From Aliikangiella sp. G2MR2-5 (GTDB lineage: Bacteria; Pseudomonadota; Gammaproteobacteria; Enterobacterales; Kangiellaceae), in the NCBI RefSeq assembly GCF_015687155.1, contig NZ_JADPQF010000001.1, positions 1,426,001 to 1,490,000 of the forward strand: DNA of 64,000 nucleotides. The letters are read 5' to 3'. The position numbers and the translations under genes are program-made. Below, piece after piece: positions 1 through 12,000 of the stretch (position 1 is the stretch's first letter; the number at the start of each line of letters is the position of its first letter). The notes below the pieces were generated by a model, which was not told the origin of the DNA, searched no databases, and saw only the letters and a program-made list of their open reading frames with translations.

Positions 1-668
1 GGAGTTGAAAACAGAGGTGTCGCACCAAACTCGGTAATATTGGCTAAAATAGGAGCGTCAACCGACTTTCTAAACTCCGCATATTGCTCGAGTTGATTCA
101 TGGCTTCAGGGAAAATCATATCCGCTCCAGCCTCCAAACAAGCATTGGCTCTATCGATAGCTGATTGCATCCCCTCTACAGCCAATGCATCAGTTCTTGC
201 CATAATGACAAACGATTCATCTGTTCTGGCATCAACAGCGGACTTTACCCGATCGACCATTTCCTGTTGAGAAACGATTTCTTTACCGGGACGATGACCA
301 CATCGCTTTGCGGCAACCTGATCTTCAATATGACAACCAGCAGCACCAAACTTTGTAAGTGAACGAATTGTTCGAGCAATATTAAAAGCACCGCCAAACC
401 CTGTATCAGCGTCGACCATCAAAGGTAAATCACAAACGTCGGTAATACGTCTAACATCGGTTAACACATCGTCTATGGTACTGATACCAAGATCGGGCAT
501 ACCCAGTGAGTTCGCAGCAACGCCACCACCGGAAAGATAAATTGCTTTGTGGCCCGACTGTTTCGCCATGTGCGCAGTAAAGGCGTTGATGGTTCCAACT
601 AATTGCAATGGCTTGCTATCAGCCACTGCCTGGCGAAGCTTTGCGCCTGGAGTCAAATTTGTGCTCAT
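1..668 (-). CDS. prpB: 2-methylisocitrate lyase PrpB (5' part, runs off the window)
   Basis: The lyase splits 2-methylisocitrate into pyruvate and succinate, the last step of the methylcitrate cycle for propionate. Translation from the ATG at 668 gives about 222 residues without a stop up to the window edge, so the C-terminal part is missing. Visible features of the isocitrate lyase/PEP mutase family are the metal-binding stretch VDADTGFGG (85-93) and the signature KRCGH with catalytic Cys123, the position known for E. coli PrpB. Isocitrate lyase proper is longer and has large insertions not seen here. The prpC and prpD partners would lie beyond the window. The 331 bases upstream carry an operator-like inverted repeat. 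Confidence 0.93.
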   Translation of the reverse strand, partial: MSTNLTPGAKLRQAVADSKPLQLVGTINAFTAHMAKQSGHKAIYLSGGGVAANSLGMPDLGISTIDDVLTDVRRITDVCDLPLMVDADTGFGGAFNIARTIRSLTKFGAAGCHIEDQVAAKRCGHRPGKEIVSQQEMVDRVKSAVDARTDESFVIMARTDALAVEGMQSAIDRANACLEAGADMIFPEAMNQLEQYAEFRKSVDAPILANITEFGATPLFST

Positions 669-855
669 ACACAGTCTCTCTTCATTTAGTTAATCTGGAC
701 TTTGCTCATACTCAGTGCATCGAATTCCTCAACAACACTTTCTGTCAGAGCGATTTATCCTTAATTTCGATGAATCTGATTTTTGTAGTTTTAAGGACTC
801 ATCTCCAATTCGCTCCATAGTGCTAAAATCAATAAGGTAATCTGGCTAGTTTCCA

Positions 856-884
856 TAATAGTCATTACAAAAGCATGACTATTA
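856..884. promoter_or_regulatory. operator-like inverted repeat upstream of prpB
   Basis: Perfect 10-base arms TAATAGTCAT (856-865) and ATGACTATTA (875-884) are separated by 9 bases. The repeat lies about 190 bases before the prpB start and about 115 bases past the fumarase stop. It has no T-run and is AT-rich, so a dimeric regulator site fits better than a terminator. The binding protein is unknown. The rest of 669-999 shows no gene. Confidence 0.4.
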
Positions 885-967
885 ATTCAACCGCTATTTC
901 CCCATTAGAACTTGTGAAGCAAGCGCGGGCAATCAGGCTTTAGTACCGAATCACCAGCAACAAAGAG

Positions 968-987
968 TACGGGCAAATTTGCCCGTA
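968..987 (-). terminator. 20-base perfect palindrome after fumarase (candidate terminator)
   Basis: TACGGGCAAATTTGCCCGTA begins 13 bases past the fumarase stop and is a perfect palindrome. The GC-rich outer stem fits a transcription-ending hairpin, but no T-run follows on the minus strand, so it could be a weak terminator, an mRNA 3' end or a protein site. Confidence 0.45.
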
Positions 988-999
988 ACTCAAAAGTCT

Positions 1000-2526
1000 T
1001 TATTTAGATTCCTGAATTTTTACTTTCCAAATTTGAGGTCCCGTCTTATGTACTGAGTCGCCATTAGTGTCTACGGCTACAGTTACAGGCATATCTTTAA
1101 CCTCAAACTCATAAATTGCTTCCATTCCGAGCTCTTCAAACGCGACAACTCGAGACTCTTTGATGGCTTTGGAAACGAGATAGGCAGCACCGCCTACAGC
1201 CATTAAATAAACAGCTTTATTCTTTTTGATGGCGGCCAAAGCAGTATCTCCACGCTCTGCTTTGCCGATCATTCCCATAAGTCCCAAACCGCCTTCGCTT
1301 TTTGAGTTAAGCATCATTTCAGAGTACTTATCCATCCGCGTCGAAGTTGTTGGTCCAGCAGGCCCTACAACTTCATCCCGTACAGGGTCAACCGGGCCTA
1401 CGTAATAGATGAAGCGATTTTCAAAATCAACACCTTCAGGAAGGCTTTCGCCGCTATCTAGCAGGTCTTTGATCCGCTTATGCGCAGCGTCGCGTCCGGT
1501 AAGAATTTTGCCTGACAACAACAATGTATCACCAGGTTTCCAGCTTTCAATTTCATCCTGAGAAATATTATCAAGGTTAACTTCCTTAATATTGTCAGAT
1601 TTTTCCTGAGTAATAACCGGCCAGTCAGCAAGGCTTGGAGCTTCAATAAATGAAGGTCCGGACCCGTTCAATTCAAAATGGGCGTGACGAGTTGCTGCAC
1701 AGTTTGGAATCATTGCTACAGGCAAAGAGGCAGCATGAGTTGGGCAATCATTAATCTTGATATCGAGCACTGTAGTCAGCCCTCCTAGTCCTTGGGCCCC
1801 TATTCCCAGCTCATTAACTTTTTCGTATAACTCTACTCTCAACTTTTCAACCGGGGTTTCCGGCCCTTTTTCTATTAGCTCATGAATATTGATAGGATCC
1901 ATCAACGACTCTTTTGCCATAACCATGGCTTTCTCAGCCGTTCCGCCAATTCCTAACCCAAGCATACCAGGAGGACACCATCCAGCCCCCATCGTCGGTA
2001 CAGTTTTAAGTACCCAATCGACAATAGAATCGTTTGGGTTTAGCATGACAAACTTCGACTTGTTTTCTGATCCACCGCCTTTGGCCGCAACGGTGACATC
2101 TACCTTGTCTCCCGGCACCATTTCAACGTGCACTACAGCGGGAGTATTATCTTTGGTATTAACTCTTGGTCCAACTGGATTTTGGACTATGGAAGCTCTG
2201 AGTGGGTTGTCTTGATTTTGATATGCTCTTCGCACACCTTCATCCACCATCTGCTGAACCGTCATATCAGAGTCCCACTGCACTTCCATACCAATTTTGA
2301 CAAAAGCAGTAACAATTCCAGTATCCTGGCAAATTGGTCGTTTACCTTCGGCACACATACGCGAATTAATTAGCATCTGCGCCATAGCATCTTTTGCGGC
2401 TGGGTTTTCTTCACGTTTATAGGCTTCAAAAAGCGAGTCAATGAAATCTTTAGGGTGGTAATAAGAAATATACTGTAGAGCACTCTCTACACTATCGATA
2501 AAATCTGATTTCTTAATTACTGTCAT
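1000..2526 (-). CDS. fumA: fumarate hydratase, class I (iron-sulfur)
   Basis: Fumarase interconverts fumarate and malate in the TCA cycle. This is the oxygen-sensitive [4Fe-4S] class I enzyme: three Cys in conserved settings can hold the cluster, Cys66 in PICQDTGI, Cys184 in GWCPPGMLG and Cys276 in IPNCAATRHAH. The single chain of 508 residues covers both the alpha-like catalytic part and the C-terminal beta-like swivel domain (GPTTSTRMDKY region), somewhat shorter than the roughly 548 residues of E. coli FumA/FumB. The ATG at 2526 follows a good Shine-Dalgarno (GGAGATAATAA). The gene stands alone, with a palindrome just past its stop. The symbol is by family; fumA and fumB cannot be told apart here. 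Confidence 0.95.
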   Translation of the reverse strand: MTVIKKSDFIDSVESALQYISYYHPKDFIDSLFEAYKREENPAAKDAMAQMLINSRMCAEGKRPICQDTGIVTAFVKIGMEVQWDSDMTVQQMVDEGVRRAYQNQDNPLRASIVQNPVGPRVNTKDNTPAVVHVEMVPGDKVDVTVAAKGGGSENKSKFVMLNPNDSIVDWVLKTVPTMGAGWCPPGMLGLGIGGTAEKAMVMAKESLMDPINIHELIEKGPETPVEKLRVELYEKVNELGIGAQGLGGLTTVLDIKINDCPTHAASLPVAMIPNCAATRHAHFELNGSGPSFIEAPSLADWPVITQEKSDNIKEVNLDNISQDEIESWKPGDTLLLSGKILTGRDAAHKRIKDLLDSGESLPEGVDFENRFIYYVGPVDPVRDEVVGPAGPTTSTRMDKYSEMMLNSKSEGGLGLMGMIGKAERGDTALAAIKKNKAVYLMAVGGAAYLVSKAIKESRVVAFEELGMEAIYEFEVKDMPVTVAVDTNGDSVHKTGPQIWKVKIQESK

Positions 2527-2847
2527 TTATTATCTCCAGCGGTGATTGATCGACCCAATCAATCCCGTTTCTTATAATGAGATAACTGGTCTGTCCAGTT
2601 AGCTAGTTGAGACGATACACCAAGTCATCATTCCCATGCAAGAAATGGCTTAGCGTAAGGGAAATACCATGTTGAAATTAGCGAAATTTTATCACCGATA
2701 AATGGTGTGCGTATTATAGCTCAAGCGCGAGCTAACTTCAGTAGTCGGAGTTCAATATTATGCTTATATCTGATAAAAATCGTTAATGATTTCAATAGGT
2801 AACGAGGGTGACCTTATACCAAATAAACTAGATAGGTGCTTAAAACG

Positions 2848-2877
2848 AAAAAAACCAGCCTGTGGCAGGCTGGTTTT
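2848..2877 (-). terminator. rho-independent terminator after tRNA-Glu
   Basis: The stem AAACCAGCC/GGCTGGTTT with a short loop sits just past the 3' end of tRNA-Glu. On the minus strand it runs into a seven-T tract, a textbook intrinsic terminator for the two-tRNA transcript. Confidence 0.85.
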
Positions 2878-2883
2878 CTAATA

Positions 2884-2959
2884 TGGCGTCCCCTAGGGGG
2901 TTCGAACCCCTGTTACCGCCGTGAAAGGGCGGGGTCCTAGGCCACTAGACGAAGGGGAC
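2884..2959 (-). tRNA. tRNA-Glu (anticodon TTC)
   Basis: On the minus strand the 76 bases fold as a cloverleaf: acceptor GTCCCCT paired with AGGGGAC, anticodon loop CTTTCAC giving TTC, T-arm with GGTTCGAACCCC, and an encoded CCA end. It lies 75 bases downstream of tRNA-Ala, probably in one transcript, and is followed by a strong terminator. Confidence 0.97.
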
Positions 2960-3034
2960 TGGACTTGAATGCTCAAAAACTCGTAAGACTTTTTAGCAAA
3001 CTCGACTTGTTTCTATTGAATAGAAAAAAGTAAC

Positions 3035-3110
3035 TGGTGGAGCTAAGCGGGATCGAACCGCTGACCTCTACACTGCCAGTGTAGCGCTCTCCCAGCTGAG
3101 CTATAGCCCC
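3035..3110 (-). tRNA. tRNA-Ala (anticodon GGC)
   Basis: The minus-strand cloverleaf of 76 bases has acceptor GGGGCTA paired with TAGCTCC (one G-U pair), a D-arm with AGCTCAGCTGGGAGAGC, anticodon loop CTGGCAG giving GGC, a T-arm with GGTTCGATCCC, and an encoded CCA. It comes first of the two tRNAs read leftward. Confidence 0.97.
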
Positions 3111-3346
3111 GAATTGGCGGGCATTGTATGGAGATTGACTTTGCCTGTCAACCGCTTTTATTTAAAAACTGAAAGATTTTTTAATTTTGATTGATTTGCA
3201 TTCAATGACTTTTATTTTCGCTCAATCTTTAGACAAATTACCGCTAAATTCTCATGTTGAATTCATTAAACTGAAAGCGCAAAATACAGACAGCGATTAA
3301 AATGATAAATCTAAAAACAAACACCACAATAAAAAAGAGAGATCAA

Positions 3347-5434
3347 ATGAAAAAAACTCATTTCATAGCGGTGTTCGCAGGATTAGCTTTTTCTATTTCC
3401 AACTCAACATTATCGAAAGAGACACCCTCGAACACCTCAAATGGCAAAGCCCCCTTTAAAGTCGAAGACCTGGTGACTTTGGATCGAATATCAAGTGCTA
3501 CCCTCTCCCCTTCCGGCAAAGAAGTTGCCTACGTTTTAAGGAAAACAGATCTGGACGCCAATAAAGGCAGAACAGATATTTGGCTAAGTCGGGTGAAGTC
3601 AGGCGAGGCGATTCAGCTAACAACAGATAAGTCTTCTGACTTTGCTCCAAAATGGTACGCAGAAACTAACTGGATATACTTCCTCTCGACTCGCTCTGGT
3701 TCAACGCAGGTTTGGCGCGTCAATACAAAGAATAGAAAAGTTGAACAAATTACTGACTTTCCAATCGATGTGACCAGCTTTAAACTCTCAAGAGATGGTA
3801 AAAAACTTGTCTTTTCCTCTAGTGTTTATCCGGAATGTGAAAACTTCCAATGTACTGTAGAAATTGATAAGAAGGAAAAGCTGAAGAAATCCTCCGGTGT
3901 TGTTTATGACAAAATGTTTGTACGCCATTGGGATCACTGGGTAGATAAGAAACAATCTCAACTTTTTCTAGTAAGACTTGACAACAAAGGTCATTCTATT
4001 GCCAAGTCTCTCGTCTCTATTACATCGTCGGTCAATGCCAATATTCCATCAGATCCTTTCGGTGGTGATGAAGAGTATACGCTCTCCAAAAGCGGAGACG
4101 CCGTCTATTTCTCTGCTCGACTACAAGATGCAGTTGAACCGACCTCAACAAATTTTGACATTTACCGTGTCAATTTTAGTAACACAAAGAGTCCACAAAA
4201 TCTTACAAAACAAAATAAGGCTTGGGATACTTCTCCCGTTATCAGTCACGACGGACAAACTCTCGCATACCTTGCAATGAAACGTCCTGGATTTGAGGCA
4301 GATAAATTTGATGTTGTGTTGAGAGATCTTCGAAGCGGTAAAAGTAAGAGAATTACCGAGACCTGGGACCGTTCTTTTGGTAGCTTGCAATTTTCTACAG
4401 ACGACAAATTTCTTTTTTTAACCGGCAATCATTTAGGTACAAAAGCTCTGTGGAAATACGAAATTGCCACCGGGCAAAAAACACTCTTTAATAAAAATGG
4501 TGCTGTCGTCGGAGTAACCGTAGGCCAGGATAAAGTTGTTTTTGCTAAAGACACACTGACTTCTCCAGTACAACTTTTCTCCAGTGACCTCAATGGAAAA
4601 AATCAAAAGCAAATCACTTTTGCCAATAAGGATAAATTAGAAAAAATTGCTTTTGGAGAATATGAACAATTTAGTTTTAAGGGCTGGAATGACGAAACTG
4701 TTTATGGATATATAGTTAAACCTGTAAACTTTGATCCAAAGAAGAAATATCCATTGGCATACTTGATACATGGAGGACCACAGGGTAGCTTTGGAGATCA
4801 TTTTCATTACCGTTGGAATCCACAAACCTATGCAGGCCAGGGATTTGTCTCCGTGATGATCGATTTTCATGGTTCAACAGGATACGGCCAGGCGTTCACC
4901 GACTCAATTTCTCAAAACTGGGGAAGCAAACCATTCGAAGATTTACAAAAAGGCTTAGCTTATGCTCAGAATAAATATTCTTTTATCGACAAAGAAAGAA
5001 GCTGTGCATTAGGAGCTTCCTATGGAGGCTATATGATTAACTGGATTGCCGGAAATTGGCCCGAACAATTCAAATGTTTAGTTAATCATGATGGTGTTTT
5101 TGATAATCGTATGATGTATTACGCCACAGAAGAGCTTTGGTTTGTTGAATGGGAGAATGGGGGAACATATTTTGACGTACCTCAAAACCACGAAAAATAT
5201 AATCCGGCAAATTATGTGAGAAACTGGAAAACACCTATGCTGGTGATTCAAGGAGAACTGGATTATCGAATTCCCGTCACTCAAGCTCTTGCAACATTTA
5301 CCGCTCTACAGCGAAAAGGAATTAAAAGTAAGCTTCTATATTTCCCAGATGAAAATCACTGGGTCTTAAAGCCTGCTAACAGTATTCAATGGCACAACGA
5401 AGTTAATAAGTGGCTAAAAGAATTTTTATTCTAG
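3347..5434 (+). CDS. secreted S9 family prolyl-oligopeptidase-type peptidase
   Basis: Serine peptidase of clan SC, family S9 (acylaminoacyl-/dipeptidyl-peptidase type), expected to trim short peptides outside the cytoplasm. I start at the ATG at 3347 rather than the in-frame ATG at 3302, because 3347 has a purine-rich ribosome site (AAAGAGAG) and begins a clean signal peptide (MKKTHFIAVFAGLAFSIS). That gives 695 residues. The first two thirds are beta-propeller repeats with TolB-like blades; the C-terminal alpha/beta hydrolase domain has the Ser in GASYGGYM (Ser558), Asp in GELDYRIP (Asp639) and His in ENHWVLKP (His671). It stands alone, with a terminator behind it. The substrate is unknown. 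Confidence 0.9.
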   Translation: MKKTHFIAVFAGLAFSISNSTLSKETPSNTSNGKAPFKVEDLVTLDRISSATLSPSGKEVAYVLRKTDLDANKGRTDIWLSRVKSGEAIQLTTDKSSDFAPKWYAETNWIYFLSTRSGSTQVWRVNTKNRKVEQITDFPIDVTSFKLSRDGKKLVFSSSVYPECENFQCTVEIDKKEKLKKSSGVVYDKMFVRHWDHWVDKKQSQLFLVRLDNKGHSIAKSLVSITSSVNANIPSDPFGGDEEYTLSKSGDAVYFSARLQDAVEPTSTNFDIYRVNFSNTKSPQNLTKQNKAWDTSPVISHDGQTLAYLAMKRPGFEADKFDVVLRDLRSGKSKRITETWDRSFGSLQFSTDDKFLFLTGNHLGTKALWKYEIATGQKTLFNKNGAVVGVTVGQDKVVFAKDTLTSPVQLFSSDLNGKNQKQITFANKDKLEKIAFGEYEQFSFKGWNDETVYGYIVKPVNFDPKKKYPLAYLIHGGPQGSFGDHFHYRWNPQTYAGQGFVSVMIDFHGSTGYGQAFTDSISQNWGSKPFEDLQKGLAYAQNKYSFIDKERSCALGASYGGYMINWIAGNWPEQFKCLVNHDGVFDNRMMYYATEELWFVEWENGGTYFDVPQNHEKYNPANYVRNWKTPMLVIQGELDYRIPVTQALATFTALQRKGIKSKLLYFPDENHWVLKPANSIQWHNEVNKWLKEFLF

Positions 5435-5470
5435 GCCCGACTGAACATTGGAACTCTATAGCAAAAAGAA

Positions 5471-5501
5471 AAAGCCAAAGCGAATTAGCCTTGGCTTTTT
5501 T
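5471..5501 (+). terminator. terminator after the S9 peptidase
   Basis: The near-perfect stem AAAGCCAA(A)GC/GC(C)TTGGCTTT is followed by T residues on the plus strand, about 35 bases past the peptidase stop. Confidence 0.8.
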
Positions 5502-5533
5502 ATTCTAAATTCTTTATTAGCTAACTATCCATG

Positions 5534-5722
5534 CTAGTGTAGTGAAGCATGTCCTCCATAGAGTCGATAACCTGCTTTAACAATTTGGCTATCAAGCACA
5601 TCGCTACTTTCACAAAATTTTTCAGTATTACTAGGAAGATGAAGTTCTCCACAGCAAGCACAAGCTTTCACTTTCATTCTGCCCTTGTGAAAAGTTGCCC
5701 ATTGATGTTTAACTTTAACCAT
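5534..5722 (-). CDS. small Cys-rich (zinc-ribbon-like) protein, unknown
   Basis: A 62-residue basic protein with Cys in ACACCGE (residues 21-25) and a later FC (Cys37), plus several His, so it may bind zinc. I do not recognise a family. Support for a real gene is the ribosome site AGAGGAA at proper distance before the ATG at 5722 and the lack of any overlapping gene. It lies alone between the S9 peptidase and ligA. The 367 bases upstream (5723-6089) are very AT-rich, with no other gene seen. Confidence 0.5.
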   Translation of the reverse strand: MVKVKHQWATFHKGRMKVKACACCGELHLPSNTEKFCESSDVLDSQIVKAGYRLYGGHASLH

Positions 5723-6089
5723 AATGTATTCCTCTGCTCGACTCCTTTAACATCTTGTAGAAATATTTTCTACAAATCTTAAGAGTAAGCATAGGACACA
5801 AATCTGAAATATGTATGGCGATTTATCGTAATTTTTTGTGAGAGATTTCTCATTACGTATAGGAAAAAAACCCGAAATTCGTTCTAGTTCTAAAAACCCT
5901 ATTTTTGCTCCATGTTTATTTTAAAGAATCCCAACTTTCAAATATTCACTTCGCAAAATGATTGCTTACAACTAAAATATTGCGCTCTAGCGTAAGATAG
6001 CTTAACAATACTAATAAGAACTTAAAAAAACATAAAAACCAGTTTCATTATTCCATATAAAACTAATAAATATTACTAATCTCTAGATA

Positions 6090-8144
<2,055 letters not shown>

Positions 8145-8192
8145 CTAACTTAAAATTTAATTATTTAAATTGAAATGATTTATAGACAATAA

Positions 8193-9014
8193 CTAACTAG
8201 TAATTTTTTTTGTTAGATAACTTCTAATTAGCTCTAGTTGATGCTGGTGTGTTTGTTCGGTATAGACACTTTTAGACTCATCCAAAATCTGCCCGCCGAG
8301 TTCTGATTGAATCATCCGAATAGTTTTAACCATTCCTTCGTATGCAGAAACAGGCTCTTTCGGTCCAGGCAAAGTCATAAAAAATGCAAAAGCTGGTGTT
8401 TCAAACCTCTCAATATTTTTGAGATCAAAAGTTCCAGGCTTAACAGCATTGGCGACACTATATATCACGGGGCCAGCTTTGCCGTTATGAGTTGCATGCC
8501 GGTGAAAAATCCCCATATCACCATGTCTTAATCCTTGAGAAAGTAACAATGGCAAAAACTCACCACCTTTAAATGCTTCGCCTTCCTTTGCTCTTAGAAT
8601 AAGCGAGCAAACCATATCAGGCTCAGATAGCTCATCGAAACTCAGCTGTTCTGACGGCATAGCTTTTTCTGTTATTGAAACTTTGTCATGAGTTTCTATC
8701 TCACCCATGATTTCAATAGTTGACTCTGTTTGGTTGACTTCTTCGGAGGAAATATCTTCATGATCTGGTCTACTTGCAAGATTTGGTTCACTATCTATTT
8801 CTGAAAATGTAGGCTCCTTAACAACCTTTCTGACATTTCCTACGCCGGTATAATCAAAGCCGGCGGAGTCCACTTGCTCAGCAGAATCCCGCATTTTTTT
8901 TATTAAAAACTCTTTTTCTTGATTAGACTTTTGACGACGCTTGTAGTCATAAACGATATAGCCAATTAGTCCCAGACCAAGAACAATTAGTGCAATTCTG
9001 ATTTGCCAATCCAT
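8193..9014 (-). CDS. zipA: cell division protein ZipA
   Basis: ZipA anchors FtsZ to the inner membrane at the division septum. The 273-residue protein has the expected layout: an N-terminal membrane segment (about 5-22) with no cleaved signal, a basic then acidic linker (to about 130), and the C-terminal FtsZ-binding domain (about 135-270). Position between smc and ligA is the conserved gammaproteobacterial order and supports the name. It starts 16 bases after the smc stop. Confidence 0.93.
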   Translation of the reverse strand: MDWQIRIALIVLGLGLIGYIVYDYKRRQKSNQEKEFLIKKMRDSAEQVDSAGFDYTGVGNVRKVVKEPTFSEIDSEPNLASRPDHEDISSEEVNQTESTIEIMGEIETHDKVSITEKAMPSEQLSFDELSEPDMVCSLILRAKEGEAFKGGEFLPLLLSQGLRHGDMGIFHRHATHNGKAGPVIYSVANAVKPGTFDLKNIERFETPAFAFFMTLPGPKEPVSAYEGMVKTIRMIQSELGGQILDESKSVYTEQTHQHQLELIRSYLTKKITS

Positions 9015-9030
9015 AACTAATTCAGTCTCC

Positions 9031-12000
9031 TTACTGGGTAATCAATTGCGCAGCCTCATCAACATCAACAGCTACCAGTCTCGAAGCACCTGGCTCTTGC
9101 ATGGTAACTCCCGCAAGTGCAGAAGCCATTTCCATTGACACCTTATTATGCGTGATGTAAATAAATTGAACTGTTTCCGACATCTCTTTAACCAGCTTAC
9201 AAAATCGTCCAACGTTAGCGTCATCTAAAGGCGCGTCGACCTCATCAAGCATACAAAATGGCGCAGGATTTAGACGGAAAATAGAGAATACTAACGACAA
9301 CGCCGTCAAGGCTTTTTCTCCACCAGAAAGTAAATGGATAGTACTATTTCGCTTTCCAGGAGGTCTAGCCATAACTGCAACACCGGTATCTAAAAGATCT
9401 TCACCTGTCATTTCCAGGTAAGCATGACCACCACCAAATACTTTTGGAAATAGTTCTTTCATTCCGGAATTCACTTTATCGAAAGTTTCCTTGAAGCGCG
9501 TACGAGTTTCTTTATCGATTTTCTTGATTACTCCTTCCAGAGTATTTAAAGATTCTTCCAGATCTTCGAATTGAGCATCCAGGTAAATTTTGCGTTCTGA
9601 CTGTTGTTCATGCTCTTCTATTGCAGCCAAATTGATCGCTCCAAGACGTTGGATCCTTGCGACTACCTTTTCAATTCTAGACTCCCACTCACTCTCAGTT
9701 GCCCCTTCCTCCATTTTTGCAAGAATTTCTTCAATATTCTCTGCATCTTCAGAAAGGTTTTCTGCCTGATTTTTTTGCATCGTAGTATTTTCTGACCACT
9801 TCATTCGTAAGCCTTCGAGTCTACTACGCACGCCTTGCGCAGCTTGCTCTGCATCATGACGTTTCTTTTCATACTCTCTGATATGCTTATCAACTTCTTC
9901 CAGCGCTTCTCTTGCTTTAGCCAGCTCAGTCTCCGACTCAAGCCTTTTTTCAAGCGCTTCTTCCAATTCAACCTGCAAGTCATCATCGGGAGAATCAATT
10001 GTCATCAAATTATCTTCTAACGAAACCTTTCTAGATTGCAGTTCTGCAATCTGTGTGTGCATACGCTGATTCGTCGATTGAACGGAATTAATTTCAGACT
10101 TGATATTAGCTACTTCAAGCTCAATTTTGTGTGCCAAATCTTTTGCATTGTGCACCTGGTTTCTTGCCTGCTCTATAGCATTTCTTTTATCTTCCCTAAA
10201 CTGGGTTAACTCTTCTCTCTTTTCCAGGTCATCAGCCATCGCGTCGACCAGAGATTCTAAACTGGCACGACTTTTTGACAAAAGCTCTTCATCAGTTTCT
10301 AATTGTTGATTCAATTCAACCAGGTCTTTGCTTAGGGACTCTTTGCGCTTTGACATTTGTTCCATTTTAGCCTGGTGAGACCCCACCTTCGCACGCAACT
10401 CACTATATCGTTTGTTCGCAGCACTCAATAAACGCTGCTTTTCTTCCCAGGAAGCCTCTAAATCCTTAAGCTTTTCTCTACTGAGATCTGACTTATCAGA
10501 AAGTGCTTCATATTTAGACTCCAAAATTTCCAGTTCTTGAGCTAGTGCTTCAATTTCAGATTCTCTTTCTAAAACGCTACTCTCATTAACAGATGCTTTC
10601 GAAATTCTGATCCAGTTTCTGCCAAGCCATAATCCGTCTTTTGTGATTACTGACTCATATAGAGCAAGCTCCCCCCTTATGGATAAAGCCTCTTCTACCG
10701 AATTACAAATCTTGATATTGGCCAGTAAATGAGCCAATCTTTCACCGTTTGAAACCTTAGAAAGTAAACTATCAGATTTGGCAGATAACTCCTGTACGAC
10801 TCCTTTCTCTAGTAAAGTTAACCTGCCTTCCTGTATCTGACCAAAGCTTTCAATCAAATTCCCCAGCTCATCGACACACACGGCTTCAAGTTGATCCCCC
10901 AGAACAACTTCAACAGCTCTTTCCCAACCTTCGTCGACCTTGATATCTTGTGCTATTTTCTGATTGTTCTTAAGACCATTAGATTCGAGCCATTCATTGA
11001 CGTGCTCGCTGTCTGCACCTAATGCAGCTTTCTGCATAGCGCACAGAGAAATATGCTTACTTTGAACCGATTGTACCTCTTTCCGACACTGATCGAGTTC
11101 ACTTTGCTCCTCTCTTCTTTCTTGACGCAGTGAAGAGATTTCATCCAATAATGAATCAACTTTTTCGGAAAGTGTTTCAGTCTCTTCTTCAGCTTTGCTA
11201 AGCTCAACCGAAGCCTCTACCATACTGTCTTCTAGCGGTTCAGCTTCTAATTTTGCAATCTCTTCTTCGGTCTTTTCAATTCGCTTTACCAGGTTTTCTA
11301 TAACCTTTTCAAAGTGCTGAATCCTGGTGCGCTCTACTTCCATCTTCTGATTATTTTCAGAACTTTGTTTGTTGTAAGAGTCCCAGCGCTCTTCCCAATC
11401 AAGCATACTGGACTCTATTTCTGACAAACTCTCCTGCGCCTGCTCAACTGCTTCGCGGCGTAACTCAAGCTCAGGCTCACTCTCCAGAAGCCTAGCTTGA
11501 AGCGTTTCTAACTGAATCTCGTCTTCACCCATTTGCTCAGTAAGATGCTTTAATGAGCCACTGACCTGACGCAAATCATCACTCAGCTGAGACTTTCGCT
11601 CTTTTCGGTGGGCAATACCTTGTTCGAGACGAGCAATGTCAGCTCCTACACCATAAAAACGACCTTGTGCTCCATTAAAAGACTCGGTGAGTTCAATATG
11701 CTTTTCACGAGTTTGTTCGATCTGATTATCAGCAGAGCGCTGATCAGAGATTCTGGCTTCCAGTTCAACTTCCAGCTTTCTAATCTCAAGAGACAATGAT
11801 TCAGCCTGACCATGAAATTTTTGCCACTTAAGTGCTGATAACTCAGCTCTCAGCTGCCTTTCTTCCTGTTTATACTCTTTGTATTTTGTGGCGGCATTTG
11901 CCTGTCTCTGCAGGTGCGCAAGCTGTTTACCGAGCTCCTCTCTAATATCGCTCAAACGCTCCATATTTTCACGCGTATGCCTGATCCTGTTTTCAGTTTC

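Noticed and set aside
165-820. Plus-strand open frames of 65 and 70 residues
   Set aside because: They lie antisense to prpB or in its upstream region, have no ribosome site and no recognisable domain.
1889-2373. Plus-strand open frames inside the fumarase gene
   Set aside because: Antisense to a clear, full-length fumarase; composition is that of a reverse-frame shadow.
2583-2601. TAACTGG/CCAGTTA inverted repeat in the fumarase leader
   Set aside because: Only 7-base arms with a 5-base loop; too short to call an operator without comparison.
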